Source: Pseudomonas kairouanensis
GTDB lineage: Bacteria > Pseudomonadota > Gammaproteobacteria > Pseudomonadales > Pseudomonadaceae
Length of the DNA: 64,000 bases
Assembly: GCF_004682055.1 (NCBI RefSeq)
Contig: NZ_QUZU01000006.1
Location: forward strand, 148,265-212,264
Direction: 5' to 3'
Part shown: piece by piece, positions 55,307-63,920 of the stretch
Numbering within the stretch: the first letter of the stretch is position 1
Layout: every line of letters begins with the position of its first letter
Program-made: the position numbers and the translations under genes
The notes under the pieces: generated by a model
What the model saw: the letters and a program-made list of their open reading frames with translations, nothing else
The model's database searches: none
Told to the model about the DNA's origin: nothing

Positions 55307-55327
55307 TTTGGTTTTGTGTTCGGCTTT

Positions 55328-57517
55328 CTAGAAGGTCTGGCCCAGGTTGAGATACACCGCCTTCTGGTTGTCATCGTTGAACCCATAGCTGAAATTCAGC
55401 GGCCCCAACGGCGTATCAAATCCCAAAAAGATACTCGCCGCGTTGATATACCCACTGTCGAATTCATTGTCGTTGTTCCACGCCCGGCCTCTCTCCAGCG
55501 ACGCCCCCAGGTACAGCGGGAAATCCAACGGCAGATACGAACGCGGCGTCAGGCGGCGGTAGTACACCGCGCGCATCAGGCTGATGTTCTGCCCCGAGAT
55601 TGCATCCTCGCGAAAGCCCGACAACTGCCGCGCACCGCCCAGCAGGAAGCTGGAGATCACCACGTCGGATCTATCCAGTGTGCGTCCGTAACGGCCGCCC
55701 AATACCAGGGTGTCCGGGCCGTGGCTCATGGCCTTGTCCAGCTTGAATTCCCACTGGCGGTAACGTTGATCCGAGCCGAGTCCGGGTTCGAATTCGCGGT
55801 AGGCCAGGCCAATGTCCTCACCACTGTGGGGGAAGTAGACGTTGTCCAGGGAATCGAAGGAGTACTTCAGTTCATAAAAGCCTTCGCTGAAACTCACGCT
55901 CGGCAGGTCACGGTCGCCGATGCGCACGTCTGCCTTGCCCCAGGCTTCGCCCACGCCAAAGCGGATCTCGCCGCTGTTACCGATCTGCCGTCCCACGTTC
56001 AAGCCGAAGCCATAGCGTTCCAGGCGATATTCGGAGACGGGGTCGTTGTCCAGGATCAGCTCCACGTTCTGCGCCTGGGCGCGGATATAGGGCGCGACGA
56101 AGTAGCGCGAGCCGGTATCCATCGGTTGGTAGAACTCGCTGTACAACTCCTGCCGATCACCGATCTGCACCCGTGTCAGCCATTCGGCACCGAGGCGGTT
56201 GATGCCGTTCATGCGGTAGCTGGCGCCGAGGTTGAAAGCACTGTCGCCGCGCATGTCGTCCGACAGGTTCAGGCCCAGGCGCAGGTAGTCGGTGCCGCTG
56301 CGTTTGCCCCTTGCGCTGATCACCAGGGTATTGTCCTGGCCTTTCTTGATCACCCGGTATTGCACCTGCTCAAAGTAATCGAGGCCATACAGGGTGCCCA
56401 TGTCGGTTTGCAGCCGCCCCAGGTTGAGCGGTTCGCCGAGGGGTTGGCGGATGTAGTAGCGGATCACGTCGTCGCTGACTTTCGAGTCGTTTTCCACGTT
56501 GATCGCGGTGATCACGGGCGTGCGCTCGCCGGGGGTGCGTGCAGCCACCAGGCCTGGGTCGATGGGCTCGGCAGGGCGCAAGTGCGCCAGGCGCAGGTCG
56601 AGGGCGCGGGTGGCGCGGTAGCCGGCGTCGATCATGTCCCTGGCGCGGCCGAAGTCGGTCACGCCGAAGGCGGAAAGCGGCGGCTGGATCAGCACGTCCT
56701 TCGGGTGCAGGTCCTTGAGTTGCTCTTCGGAGTTGCGCCGGGTCATCAGCGTGATCGATTGGTTGAGCACATCCACCACCGTCGCCAGTTGCTTGCGCGA
56801 GCGCAGCGGCGTGCCGATATCCACCACGATGGCAATGTCCACGCCCATCTCCCGCGCCACATCCAGCGGGATATTGTCGGTCATGCCGCCGTCCACCAGC
56901 AGGCGCCCGTCCAGTTCCACGGGGGCGAACACTGCCGGGATCGACATGCTTGCGCGAATCACCTGGGGAAGGTGGCCCTTGCTGAACACCACCTTTTCAC
57001 CGGTGGTGATATCGGTGGCCACGGCGCGGAAAGGGATGGGCAGCTTGTCGAAATTACGCGTGTTGCTACTGTGGGCAAACATGCTTTCCAGCAGCAACGC
57101 CAGGTTCTGGCCCTGGATCACGCCCAGCGGCAACCCCAGGCTGCCGTCGTCGCGAAAGCTCAGCTTCTGCTTGACCAGAAAGTCGCGGTCATCCTGCTTG
57201 CGGCGAAACGGCACGTCTTCTCGAGGTGGTGCGTCGGACAGCGCCTGTTGCCAGTCGATGCTCAGCGCGAGTTTCTCCAGTTCATCGATCTTGTAGCCCG
57301 AGGCGTACAGCCCTCCGATCACCGCACCCATGCTGGTGCCGGCGATGGCATCGATCTGGATACCTTGCTCCTCCAGGGCCTTGAGCACCCCGATATGGGC
57401 CAGGCCACGGGCGGCGCCACCGGACAACACCAGGCCGATTTTCGGGCGTGGGGGCTCGACGGCTTGGGCGAGGAGGGGAAGCAGGCACAGCAGCAGGCAG
57501 GACAACAGGCGGCGCAT
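55328..57517 (-). CDS. plpD: PlpD, patatin-like phospholipase with its own type Vd secretion barrel
   Basis: 729 residues, the length of PlpD. Signal peptide about 1-20 (MRRLLSCLLLCLLPLLAQA). Patatin domain about 27-300: oxyanion 'LSGGAARG' and nucleophile Ser62 in GTSMG, with the catalytic Asp209 in DGGMTDN. This is followed by a POTRA-type region ('VIRYYIRQPLGEPLNLGRLQT') and a C-terminal 16-strand barrel ending 'KAVYLNLGQTF'. In P. aeruginosa the lipase is released by a type Vd pathway. Catalytic residues are intact. The plus-strand ORF over the same region is a GC-rich shadow. Confidence 0.94.
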   Translation of the reverse strand: MRRLLSCLLLCLLPLLAQAVEPPRPKIGLVLSGGAARGLAHIGVLKALEEQGIQIDAIAGTSMGAVIGGLYASGYKIDELEKLALSIDWQQALSDAPPREDVPFRRKQDDRDFLVKQKLSFRDDGSLGLPLGVIQGQNLALLLESMFAHSSNTRNFDKLPIPFRAVATDITTGEKVVFSKGHLPQVIRASMSIPAVFAPVELDGRLLVDGGMTDNIPLDVAREMGVDIAIVVDIGTPLRSRKQLATVVDVLNQSITLMTRRNSEEQLKDLHPKDVLIQPPLSAFGVTDFGRARDMIDAGYRATRALDLRLAHLRPAEPIDPGLVAARTPGERTPVITAINVENDSKVSDDVIRYYIRQPLGEPLNLGRLQTDMGTLYGLDYFEQVQYRVIKKGQDNTLVISARGKRSGTDYLRLGLNLSDDMRGDSAFNLGASYRMNGINRLGAEWLTRVQIGDRQELYSEFYQPMDTGSRYFVAPYIRAQAQNVELILDNDPVSEYRLERYGFGLNVGRQIGNSGEIRFGVGEAWGKADVRIGDRDLPSVSFSEGFYELKYSFDSLDNVYFPHSGEDIGLAYREFEPGLGSDQRYRQWEFKLDKAMSHGPDTLVLGGRYGRTLDRSDVVISSFLLGGARQLSGFREDAISGQNISLMRAVYYRRLTPRSYLPLDFPLYLGASLERGRAWNNDNEFDSGYINAASIFLGFDTPLGPLNFSYGFNDDNQKAVYLNLGQTF

Positions 57518-57600
57518 CAGAATCTCGGGGCTGGGCGATAAAGGCCGGTATTATAGCCACCCGATCCTCCGAGCCCGTTACGCCAGGAACCTCTCAAATT

Positions 57601-57888
57601 ATGTCCACGAACAAACCCGAGATCGTCATCACTTATTGCACCCAGTGCCAATGGCTACTGCGCGCGGCGTGGCTGGCCCAGGAGTTGTTGAGTACGTTCT
57701 GCGATGACCTGGGCAAAGTGTCGCTGGAGCCCGCCACCGGAGGCGCGTTCCGGATCACCTGCGACGGCGTGCAGATCTGGGAACGCAAGGCCGACGGTGG
57801 CTTCCCGGAGGCCAAGGTGCTCAAGCAACGCGTGCGCGACCAGATCGACCCACAGCGCGACCTGGGCCACAACGACCGCACGCAGTGA
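57601..57888 (+). CDS. SelT/SelW/SelH family (Rdx) protein
   Basis: 95 residues with a thioredoxin-like fold. The CxxC motif is 'YCTQCQWLLRAAW' near residue 13, and the end has 'FPEAKVLKQRVRDQIDP'. The selenocysteine of animal SelW is Cys here. The family is redox-related but its substrate is unknown. ATG 57601 gives the normal length; the frame extends much further upstream into the plpD region without support. Confidence 0.88.
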   Translation: MSTNKPEIVITYCTQCQWLLRAAWLAQELLSTFCDDLGKVSLEPATGGAFRITCDGVQIWERKADGGFPEAKVLKQRVRDQIDPQRDLGHNDRTQ

Positions 57889-57922
57889 CGGTCACCGCCC
57901 CGCCAGAGCGGTGACCGGATGG

Positions 57923-58207
57923 CTACTTGTTGGCGGCCAGCTTCTGCTTGATGAACCCGATGACCCAGGTCAGTACCAGGCCGCCCACGCCGCCGCCGAC
58001 GATATTGCTGCCCACTGCGGCCACATCCAGCGCGTCGCCACCGGAGGTGCCGGTGAACTGCGCAACCACCTGGCCAAGGATCAGGCCGCCGATACCGCCA
58101 AGAAAGGTATTGAGCCCGGTACCCAGGCTCTGCTTGGTCATGCCGGCCAGGTTGCCGCCGACGGCGCCGCTGATGATCTGCACCAGCAATTGGATAAGTG
58201 TTTCCAT
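57923..58207 (-). CDS. Small glycine-rich membrane protein
   Basis: 94 residues with three glycine-rich helices ('LIQIISGAVGGNLAGMT'-like start, 'LGGIGGLILGQVVAQFTG', 'IVGGGVGGLVLTWVIGFIKQ'). No catalytic residues. Likely a small oligomeric membrane protein; function unknown. ATG 58207 is favoured over the longer frame to 58243. Its upstream region contains the 42-bp repeat copy described separately. Confidence 0.75.
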   Translation of the reverse strand: METLIQLLVQIISGAVGGNLAGMTKQSLGTGLNTFLGGIGGLILGQVVAQFTGTSGGDALDVAAVGSNIVGGGVGGLVLTWVIGFIKQKLAANK

Positions 58208-58297
58208 GGTTAAACCCCTGCATAGCGTTAATGGCGTGACCACTCGCTTGCAGCAACTTCAAACGTCATGGCTGTCGTCGAGAAGTCCTTATCCGTT

Positions 58298-58339
58298 AAC
58301 GACGACAGACTGTTGCGGATTGCCAGAGTATAGATCAGG
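58298..58339. repeat. Direct repeat copy 1 (42 bp)
   Basis: AACGACGACAGACTGTTGCG then GATTGCCAGAGTATAGATCAGG. It differs from copy 2 (61185-61226) in two bases. Weaker similarity extends further on both sides, to CTGTCGT before it and GGC..CTG after it. It flanks the subtilase-like gene on its 3' side. Confidence 0.85.
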
Positions 58340-58368
58340 CCGCCGAAGCGGCCTGAATAGCGCCTGGC

Positions 58369-61089
58369 CTAGGGCGGCGTGATGGTCAAGGTCTTGGATG
58401 CCGTTGCCTGGTTCATACCGACTCCAGCGTTCACCGAGACCACTACCGTGGTGGCTTGCTGTACGTTCGGCGCGGTGATCACCAGTGTGGCGCTGTTGCT
58501 CGGGGTGGCGCTGACCCCGGCCGCGACTCTCCAACTGTAGCGAAGCGTTCCTGCCGGCGGGTTGGTGACTTGCGCGGTCAGGGTCACTGTCTGGTTGGCC
58601 CCGATGGTGTCGGGCCCGAGGATGCTGACGCTCGGCAAATTGGCGGTCACGGTCAATGGTTGTGACAGGCGCAGTTGTTGGCCCTTGGTATCCGAGACCA
58701 GCACCTGTACCTGACCCGTCGTATCCTGGTTGACCGCGGGCGCAAAACCGCTGAATCCGGGGCGGTCGAGGGGGCCGGTAAAGCCACTGGGCAGTAGCGT
58801 CCAGACGTAGTGCAAGCCGCCGCCATTGACGTCCCTGACATCGGTGCTGAACGAGACTTCCTTGCCGCCGACGACGGAGGAGGGAGCCGTCAATGTACCT
58901 GTCAGCGGTTGTGCCGGCGCTGGAGTTGCCTGGATGAGGACCGATTTGGACAAATAAAACCCAGTGATCGTCCGGTCTGGGGGGTAGGGCACTTGAGCGG
59001 TGCCGCCTACTTCGACCTTGATGTATTCATCTTTGGTGACGATGGGGGCGGTCACGGTGATGGTATCCGGCATATTGACGTTGGTTCTTTCCTGGATGCC
59101 GGGGAACAGCCCTGGTGCCAGCCAGCGGACTTGGTACCCGGTGTCTCCATAGCGCCGGGGCACAAGGATGAATGAAGCTGTCTGCCCGGATTGGATGCGG
59201 TCAGGCACGTTCCAGGTTGCCGAGTAAGCCTTGTCTGTGGTGTAGACGCCAACAATGGAGCTGCCGCGTGAAAGCGTGTCAGTGACGCCGTTGCTGTCAT
59301 GGGTCGTGAGGGTTACCGATGTTCTGGGTGGTGGAGGTTGGTGCCAGTAGGCTCCCTCTCTCGCCGGCACATCCACTTTCAACTCGCCGGTCACAGGGTT
59401 GACGCTGTGAATGATCAACGGCTCAGCAACTTTCCAATCGAAGGTGACGTCTCGGGCGGCAGCACTCAGAACGGGGGTATAGGTCGCAGTGTGATTGCTC
59501 CTGAGGCCCCCAAACGACGCTCCCCTATCCCCTGCGGCAAAACCTGGGCCTTCAATGCGCTTGATGGTCGGGCCGGTCGGTTCGGGTGGGAAACCATTGG
59601 CATAGTCTTTGATCATTCTATCGACGGCAGCTTTAACGTCCGGCTGCCTGCCACGGTTGACGCCCGGCGTGGCGTGGGCAAAGTCATGTCCGGTCTCGAC
59701 CAGTAACTGGCGCATGACCTTGGGCGGCACCGGCCCAAGGCCCTTGGCAAAGGCAATGCTTTGGATCTGCGCTACAGCGCCGGCAACGATCCAGGCAGAG
59801 AATTTGTAGGCGAGCGGGTTCTCGGCGTCGTAGCGTGTGTAAAGGTCTTTAACGCCCGCCTGGTAGCTGGCGGTCTGAATTTTTGTCGCCCAGGTCGATA
59901 GGTTGATGCGCTTGCCGTAGTTGGCGCCTTCGGCGGTGCCGGTCACGGGGTTGACGCTTCCCACCACAATGCTGCCGTCGTCATTTCTAGCCTGGTCAAA
60001 GTTGCCCTGTAAGTCTGGATTGTCCAGGTTGATCGGCATATAGCGCTCGGGGTACTGGGCGCTCCAGGCCTCATCCAACCTTTTTGTTCCGCCGCCAGCA
60101 TTGATAACCACATGCACACCCTTTTCTTGCGTCAAGTATTCGATGTTGCGCAGATAGCTGGAGTTAACGTATGCGTCGCTTACCGCAAGTGGCAAGGGCA
60201 AGGTGCACACGGTGCCTCCTGGGCACACGCTGCCTGGGTAGAAGTAGGGGCCGTTTTCCATTGTTTGCGCGTCGATGACGACAACGTCACCTTTTCTCAA
60301 GTTGACGTTGGCAATGTCATTGAAATAAATGCTCCCCCTCCAGGATGACGGCGTGGCTGTGAGTTGCGCGGCCGGTACCACCCCCAGCTCTTTATCCGCG
60401 ATGATCCCGGCCGCCTGGGTACCGTCGTTGCCTACTGCCCAGTACAGAGAGCAGGCCAATCGTTCCGGTGGGCGTATGGGATGGAAGGGTTTGGCCGGCA
60501 GGTTTTTATGGGTCGTGTCCCAGTAGCTTTCGCTGGCGATGATGACGCGGGCATATTCGCCTCTCGCGCCGGGCAAGTCCTTGACGGCGTCAGAGTTGAT
60601 CCCACCCAGGCGATAGCCGGCAGTGGGTGTGGGGCCAAGCAGATAAAGCGGCCGAGCGGTAACGGCGTTGCGTTTGAAGGTGACAGGGATGCCTGGGGGC
60701 ACGGCAGGCTTGTCATCGAGTACGCGGGCTTCGGCGGATTTTACAAGTGGGTTGGCCAGCAGGTTTTGCAAGCTACGTTGCGCCTGTGCTGGAGACAGGG
60801 CGTTGATGTCGACGAAAAACTGTCGGTACAAGCCAAACCTGGCTTGATCGTCGCGCTCTTGTTGGCTTTTCTTTGATAGCCCGCGCAGCGTTTGGTTGAT
60901 CTCGGGAACCTCCCGAGCCAGTGTGTCCAGCTGGGTTCTGATCGCAGCATCGTTGTCTGCGTTCTGTTTAAGCTGAGCCAGCCCCTGATTCAGTTCCAGC
61001 TGGAGGGTGCGTTCTTGAGCCGCGACGTGCGTACTCAAGAACCCTGCCATGAGAAGTGTCATCGTGAACGTACGTATGACCGTGTCCAT
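58369..61089 (-). CDS. Secreted subtilisin-fold protein without a catalytic triad (pseudo-S8)
   Basis: 906 residues from ATG 61089 (AGGTGA upstream; the GTG at 61098 is rejected). Signal peptide ending VAAQ. Residues about 200-500 have an S8 scaffold: the His region 'GNDGTQAAGIIADKELG' has Asp where HGT is expected; 'HVVINAGGGTKRLDE' has lost the oxyanion Asn; 'YKFSAWIVAGAVAQIQS' replaces GTSxAxP, with no Ser in the nucleophile position. No DTG motif precedes them. The C-terminal half (about 580-906) is beta-sandwich-like repeats ('GTLTAPSSVVGGKEVSFST', 'GANQTVTLTAQVTNPPAGTLRYSW') as in PKD/Ig-type binding domains. It is probably a binding or scaffold protein. Flanked by direct repeats. Confidence 0.65.
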   Translation of the reverse strand: MDTVIRTFTMTLLMAGFLSTHVAAQERTLQLELNQGLAQLKQNADNDAAIRTQLDTLAREVPEINQTLRGLSKKSQQERDDQARFGLYRQFFVDINALSPAQAQRSLQNLLANPLVKSAEARVLDDKPAVPPGIPVTFKRNAVTARPLYLLGPTPTAGYRLGGINSDAVKDLPGARGEYARVIIASESYWDTTHKNLPAKPFHPIRPPERLACSLYWAVGNDGTQAAGIIADKELGVVPAAQLTATPSSWRGSIYFNDIANVNLRKGDVVVIDAQTMENGPYFYPGSVCPGGTVCTLPLPLAVSDAYVNSSYLRNIEYLTQEKGVHVVINAGGGTKRLDEAWSAQYPERYMPINLDNPDLQGNFDQARNDDGSIVVGSVNPVTGTAEGANYGKRINLSTWATKIQTASYQAGVKDLYTRYDAENPLAYKFSAWIVAGAVAQIQSIAFAKGLGPVPPKVMRQLLVETGHDFAHATPGVNRGRQPDVKAAVDRMIKDYANGFPPEPTGPTIKRIEGPGFAAGDRGASFGGLRSNHTATYTPVLSAAARDVTFDWKVAEPLIIHSVNPVTGELKVDVPAREGAYWHQPPPPRTSVTLTTHDSNGVTDTLSRGSSIVGVYTTDKAYSATWNVPDRIQSGQTASFILVPRRYGDTGYQVRWLAPGLFPGIQERTNVNMPDTITVTAPIVTKDEYIKVEVGGTAQVPYPPDRTITGFYLSKSVLIQATPAPAQPLTGTLTAPSSVVGGKEVSFSTDVRDVNGGGLHYVWTLLPSGFTGPLDRPGFSGFAPAVNQDTTGQVQVLVSDTKGQQLRLSQPLTVTANLPSVSILGPDTIGANQTVTLTAQVTNPPAGTLRYSWRVAAGVSATPSNSATLVITAPNVQQATTVVVSVNAGVGMNQATASKTLTITPP

Positions 61090-61184
61090 TTTTGTCACCT
61101 GTGCAAAACGTTGAGAGATTGACCTCTCGCACGCGGCAACTTCTGAATGGACTACTACTGTCGTAGAGGGGTCATAAACCGTTG

Positions 61185-61226
61185 AACGACGACAGACTGT
61201 TACGGATCGCCAGAGTATAGATCAGG
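61185..61226. repeat. Direct repeat copy 2 (42 bp), including the EamA stop
   Basis: AACGACGACAGACTGTTACG then GATCGCCAGAGTATAGATCAGG. The EamA stop codon (TCA on the plus strand, 61222-61224) lies inside it. Copy 1 also carries a vestigial in-frame stop context. So copy 1 looks like a relict of an EamA gene end. Confidence 0.85.
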
Positions 61227-62106
61227 TCGTCGCAGCAGGCTGTTTGGCCTGGCTGGCGCTGCCCATCAGCCCGGACAGCACGATGGCGACGATGATCAGC
61301 GCGCCGCCCAGCAGCATGCGCAGGGTCGGGGTTTCGGCGAACAGCAGCCAGGCCACGGTGATGCCATACACCGGCTCCATGGCAAACACCACCGAGGCGG
61401 TACGTGCCTTGATCACCGCCAGGCTGGCGACAAACAGGCTGTGGGCCAGGCCGGTGCAAAATACCCCCAGCAAGCCGATCCACAACCAGTCGATGGCGCG
61501 CACCTGCGCCAACCCAGGCGCGGCCACGGGCAGCAAGCATAGGGCGACCACCACGTTCTGGCACAACGCGGCCTGCACCGCCGGGATGCGCCCGGAGCTG
61601 GCACGGTTGTTCAGCGACAGCAGGGAGAACAACAAGCCCGAGGCGATGCCCCACAGCAGGCCGCCGGTGGCTTCGCTGGCGAGGTTGAAATCTGGCGTCA
61701 CCAGCACCAGGCCGATACTGACCAGAACCACCAACAGCACTTCATTGGCGCGGATTCGCTCGCGAAAGATCAGCCCTTCCAGGATCACGGTAAAGGCGGG
61801 AAACGCGGTAAAGCCTAGGGTAGCGACGGCAACGCCGCCGACTTTGACCGCAATGAAGAACGTCACCCAATGTGCGGCCAACAGCACGCCGCTGCCCAGT
61901 AGGCGGCGCCAGTCACGGCTTTCCAGTTTTTTCCACGGGGCATTGCTGGCAAAGCGGGCAAATACCGCCAGGGCAATCACGGCAAACGCGGCGCGACCAA
62001 ACACGATGATGGCCGGCGAGGCGGCCGCCAGTTTGCCGAATACGCCGGTGAGGCCAAACATCAATGCGCCGATATGCAGGGCGCCGAGGGCTGAGCGGGG
62101 AGTCAT
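61222..62106 (-). CDS. EamA/DMT-family transporter
   Basis: 294 residues with two EamA repeats of five helices each ('ALHIGALMFGLTGVFGKLAAASP' start region and 'ATGGLLWGIASGLLFSLLSLNNRA' in the second). Ten transmembrane segments. Exporter of metabolites or amino acids; substrate unknown. The C-terminal end (KQPAATT) is inside the direct repeat. The AraC regulator lies 99 bp upstream on the same strand and may control it. Confidence 0.85.
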   Translation of the reverse strand: MTPRSALGALHIGALMFGLTGVFGKLAAASPAIIVFGRAAFAVIALAVFARFASNAPWKKLESRDWRRLLGSGVLLAAHWVTFFIAVKVGGVAVATLGFTAFPAFTVILEGLIFRERIRANEVLLVVLVSIGLVLVTPDFNLASEATGGLLWGIASGLLFSLLSLNNRASSGRIPAVQAALCQNVVVALCLLPVAAPGLAQVRAIDWLWIGLLGVFCTGLAHSLFVASLAVIKARTASVVFAMEPVYGITVAWLLFAETPTLRMLLGGALIIVAIVLSGLMGSASQAKQPAATT

Positions 62107-62205
62107 TGCAATCCTTGAGGCAAGCGGGTGACAGAGGGGCAGTCTAGTGGCTCGCCTGTGGGGGTGTCTGTCGTGCGACTCGCGATGTTTATCGCGAGAC
62201 TCTTC

Positions 62206-62955
62206 CTACGTGTTGCGGCGCAAGGCACCCGGGGAGGCGCCAAACTCGCGAAGCATGGCCGCCGCAAATGCACTTTGCGAGTTGTAGCCGACGCGCTCAG
62301 CGATCTCACCGATGGGCAACGGCGTGCGGCGCAGCAGGTCCAGGGCCATCTGCAGGCGGCGGCTGCGGATGTAGTCCATCGGCGTTTGCCCGCATTCGGC
62401 CATGAAGCGCGCATGCAGGCGCGCCACCGACAGGTCGGCGATGCGCGCCAGGTCCGCCACTTGCAGCGGATGCGCCGCGTGGCGCTCGATGTGAGCGTTG
62501 AAGGCTGCATAGGGCAGGCGCCGGCCGGGAACCGGTTGATCCTGCGACACATTAAGGCTGGCCAGCAGCAACACCGCGCCTTGCTGCACGATCAGCGGGT
62601 CATCCACGGGGCTGTTGGCCAGCCATTGCACCAACTGGTGTTGCCGCGCATCCAGCGCCAGCCGCGCGGGTTGATCGAGCAGGCGGCGGCTGGCATCGGC
62701 ATGCTCGCCCAAAGACTGCACCACCCAGTGCTCGGTGGGCACATCCAGCACCAGGCAGCGGCTGCCATCGCGGCTATCGCAGGCGTGGTGGGTGGCGTAA
62801 GGCAGGACCATCACGCTGCTGTGGCGCACTTGGCTGCCCACGCCCTCAACCTCGAAGTCCAGGTGCCCGGACAGGCCGAACACCAACTGCGCATGGTCAT
62901 GGCTGTGGGCGATGGGGGCTTGGGTGTAGTGGCGTAGCGTGAGCAGCGGTCGCAT
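62206..62955 (-). CDS. AraC-family transcriptional regulator
   Basis: 249 residues. N-terminal cupin-like domain ('ITHSHDHAQLVFGLSGHLDFEV'-type pattern, with HSHDHAQ at about 18) and a C-terminal double HTH ('LQVADLARIADLSVARLHARF', 'IGEIAERVGYNSQSAFAAAMLREFG'). It probably senses a small molecule. It lies immediately upstream of the EamA gene on the same strand, so it may regulate it. Confidence 0.88.
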   Translation of the reverse strand: MRPLLTLRHYTQAPIAHSHDHAQLVFGLSGHLDFEVEGVGSQVRHSSVMVLPYATHHACDSRDGSRCLVLDVPTEHWVVQSLGEHADASRRLLDQPARLALDARQHQLVQWLANSPVDDPLIVQQGAVLLLASLNVSQDQPVPGRRLPYAAFNAHIERHAAHPLQVADLARIADLSVARLHARFMAECGQTPMDYIRSRRLQMALDLLRRTPLPIGEIAERVGYNSQSAFAAAMLREFGASPGALRRNT

Positions 62956-63091
62956 CGCGGTCTCCTGGGCAGGCTGTGGCAGTCTACAACGCTTTGCGGC
63001 CGGCGAGCGCTGTCATCAGACTGACCCACAGCTGTCATGGGCTATTAATCGCGGTGGCGCAAGCTCGCGAAAACAGCGTCGAGGGATGCCC

Positions 63092-63901
63092 ATGACCAGT
63101 GCCGAGTTCACCAAGCCCAGCCGCAAGCAACGGGTGCGTACCCTGTGGATTTCCGACGTGCACCTGGGCACTCGGGATTGCCAGGCCGAACATTTGTCCC
63201 AGTTCCTCAAGGGCTATCACGCCGACAAGGTGTACCTGGTGGGTGACATCATCGATGGCTGGAAACTGCGTGGCGGCATGTATTGGCCCCAGGCCCATAC
63301 CAACGTGATCCGCCGCCTGCTGACCATGGCCAAGCGCGGCACCGAGGTGATCTACGTCACTGGCAACCACGATGAATTCCTGCGGCGTTACTCCAAGCTG
63401 ATCCTGGGCAATATCCAGTTGGTGGATGAAGCCGTGCACGTCACTGCCGATGGCCGTCACTTGCTGGTGATCCACGGTGATCAGTTCGATGTGATCACCC
63501 GCTACCACCGCTGGCTGGCGTTCCTGGGCGACTCGGCCTACGAGTTCACCCTCACCCTGAACCGCTGGCTCAACCACTGGCGTGCGCGTTATGGCTACGG
63601 CTACTGGTCGCTGTCGGCATACCTGAAGCACAAGGTGAAGACGGCGGTGAACTTCATCAGCGATTTTGAAGAAGCCATTGCCCATGAAGTGACCAAGCGT
63701 GAACTGCATGGAGTGGTGTGTGGGCATATTCACCATGCCGAGATTCGCAAGGTGGGCGAGGTGGATTACCTCAATTGCGGGGATTGGGTGGAGTCGTGCA
63801 CGGCGTTGATCGAGCACTGGGATGGCAGTATCGAGTTGTATCGGTTGGCGGATGCGCAGGCCAAGGAGGCACTGCTCAAGGCTGAGATGGTCGCGGGCTA
63901 G
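63092..63901 (+). CDS. UDP-2,3-diacylglucosamine diphosphatase-like metallophosphoesterase (LpxH2 type)
   Basis: 269 residues. Calcineurin-like fold with metal motifs 'WISDVHLGTRDCQAEH' (Asp-x-His), 'YLVGDIIDGWKL', 'YVTGNHDEFLRRY', 'LVIHGDQFDVIT' and 'VVCGHIHHAEIRKVG'. LpxH cleaves UDP-diacylglucosamine in lipid A synthesis; this longer variant is common in Pseudomonas beside the true LpxH, and its own substrate is less certain. ATG 63092 has GAGGG eight bases before it; ATG 63086 is the alternative. Confidence 0.85.
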   Translation: MTSAEFTKPSRKQRVRTLWISDVHLGTRDCQAEHLSQFLKGYHADKVYLVGDIIDGWKLRGGMYWPQAHTNVIRRLLTMAKRGTEVIYVTGNHDEFLRRYSKLILGNIQLVDEAVHVTADGRHLLVIHGDQFDVITRYHRWLAFLGDSAYEFTLTLNRWLNHWRARYGYGYWSLSAYLKHKVKTAVNFISDFEEAIAHEVTKRELHGVVCGHIHHAEIRKVGEVDYLNCGDWVESCTALIEHWDGSIELYRLADAQAKEALLKAEMVAG

Positions 63902-63920
63902 CGTAGGACTCGGTCCAAAC

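Noticed and set aside
55316..57541. Plus-strand open frame of about 740 codons over the plpD region
   Set aside because: It is the complement of plpD in a GC-rich genome. The reading has no recognisable domain and is rich in His, Gln, Arg and Ala, as typical shadow frames. The minus strand has an intact PlpD.
58369..61089. Active subtilase annotation for the 906-aa protein
   Set aside because: None of the Asp, His, Asn and Ser catalytic motifs is intact by reading, so an active-peptidase call would be unsupported.
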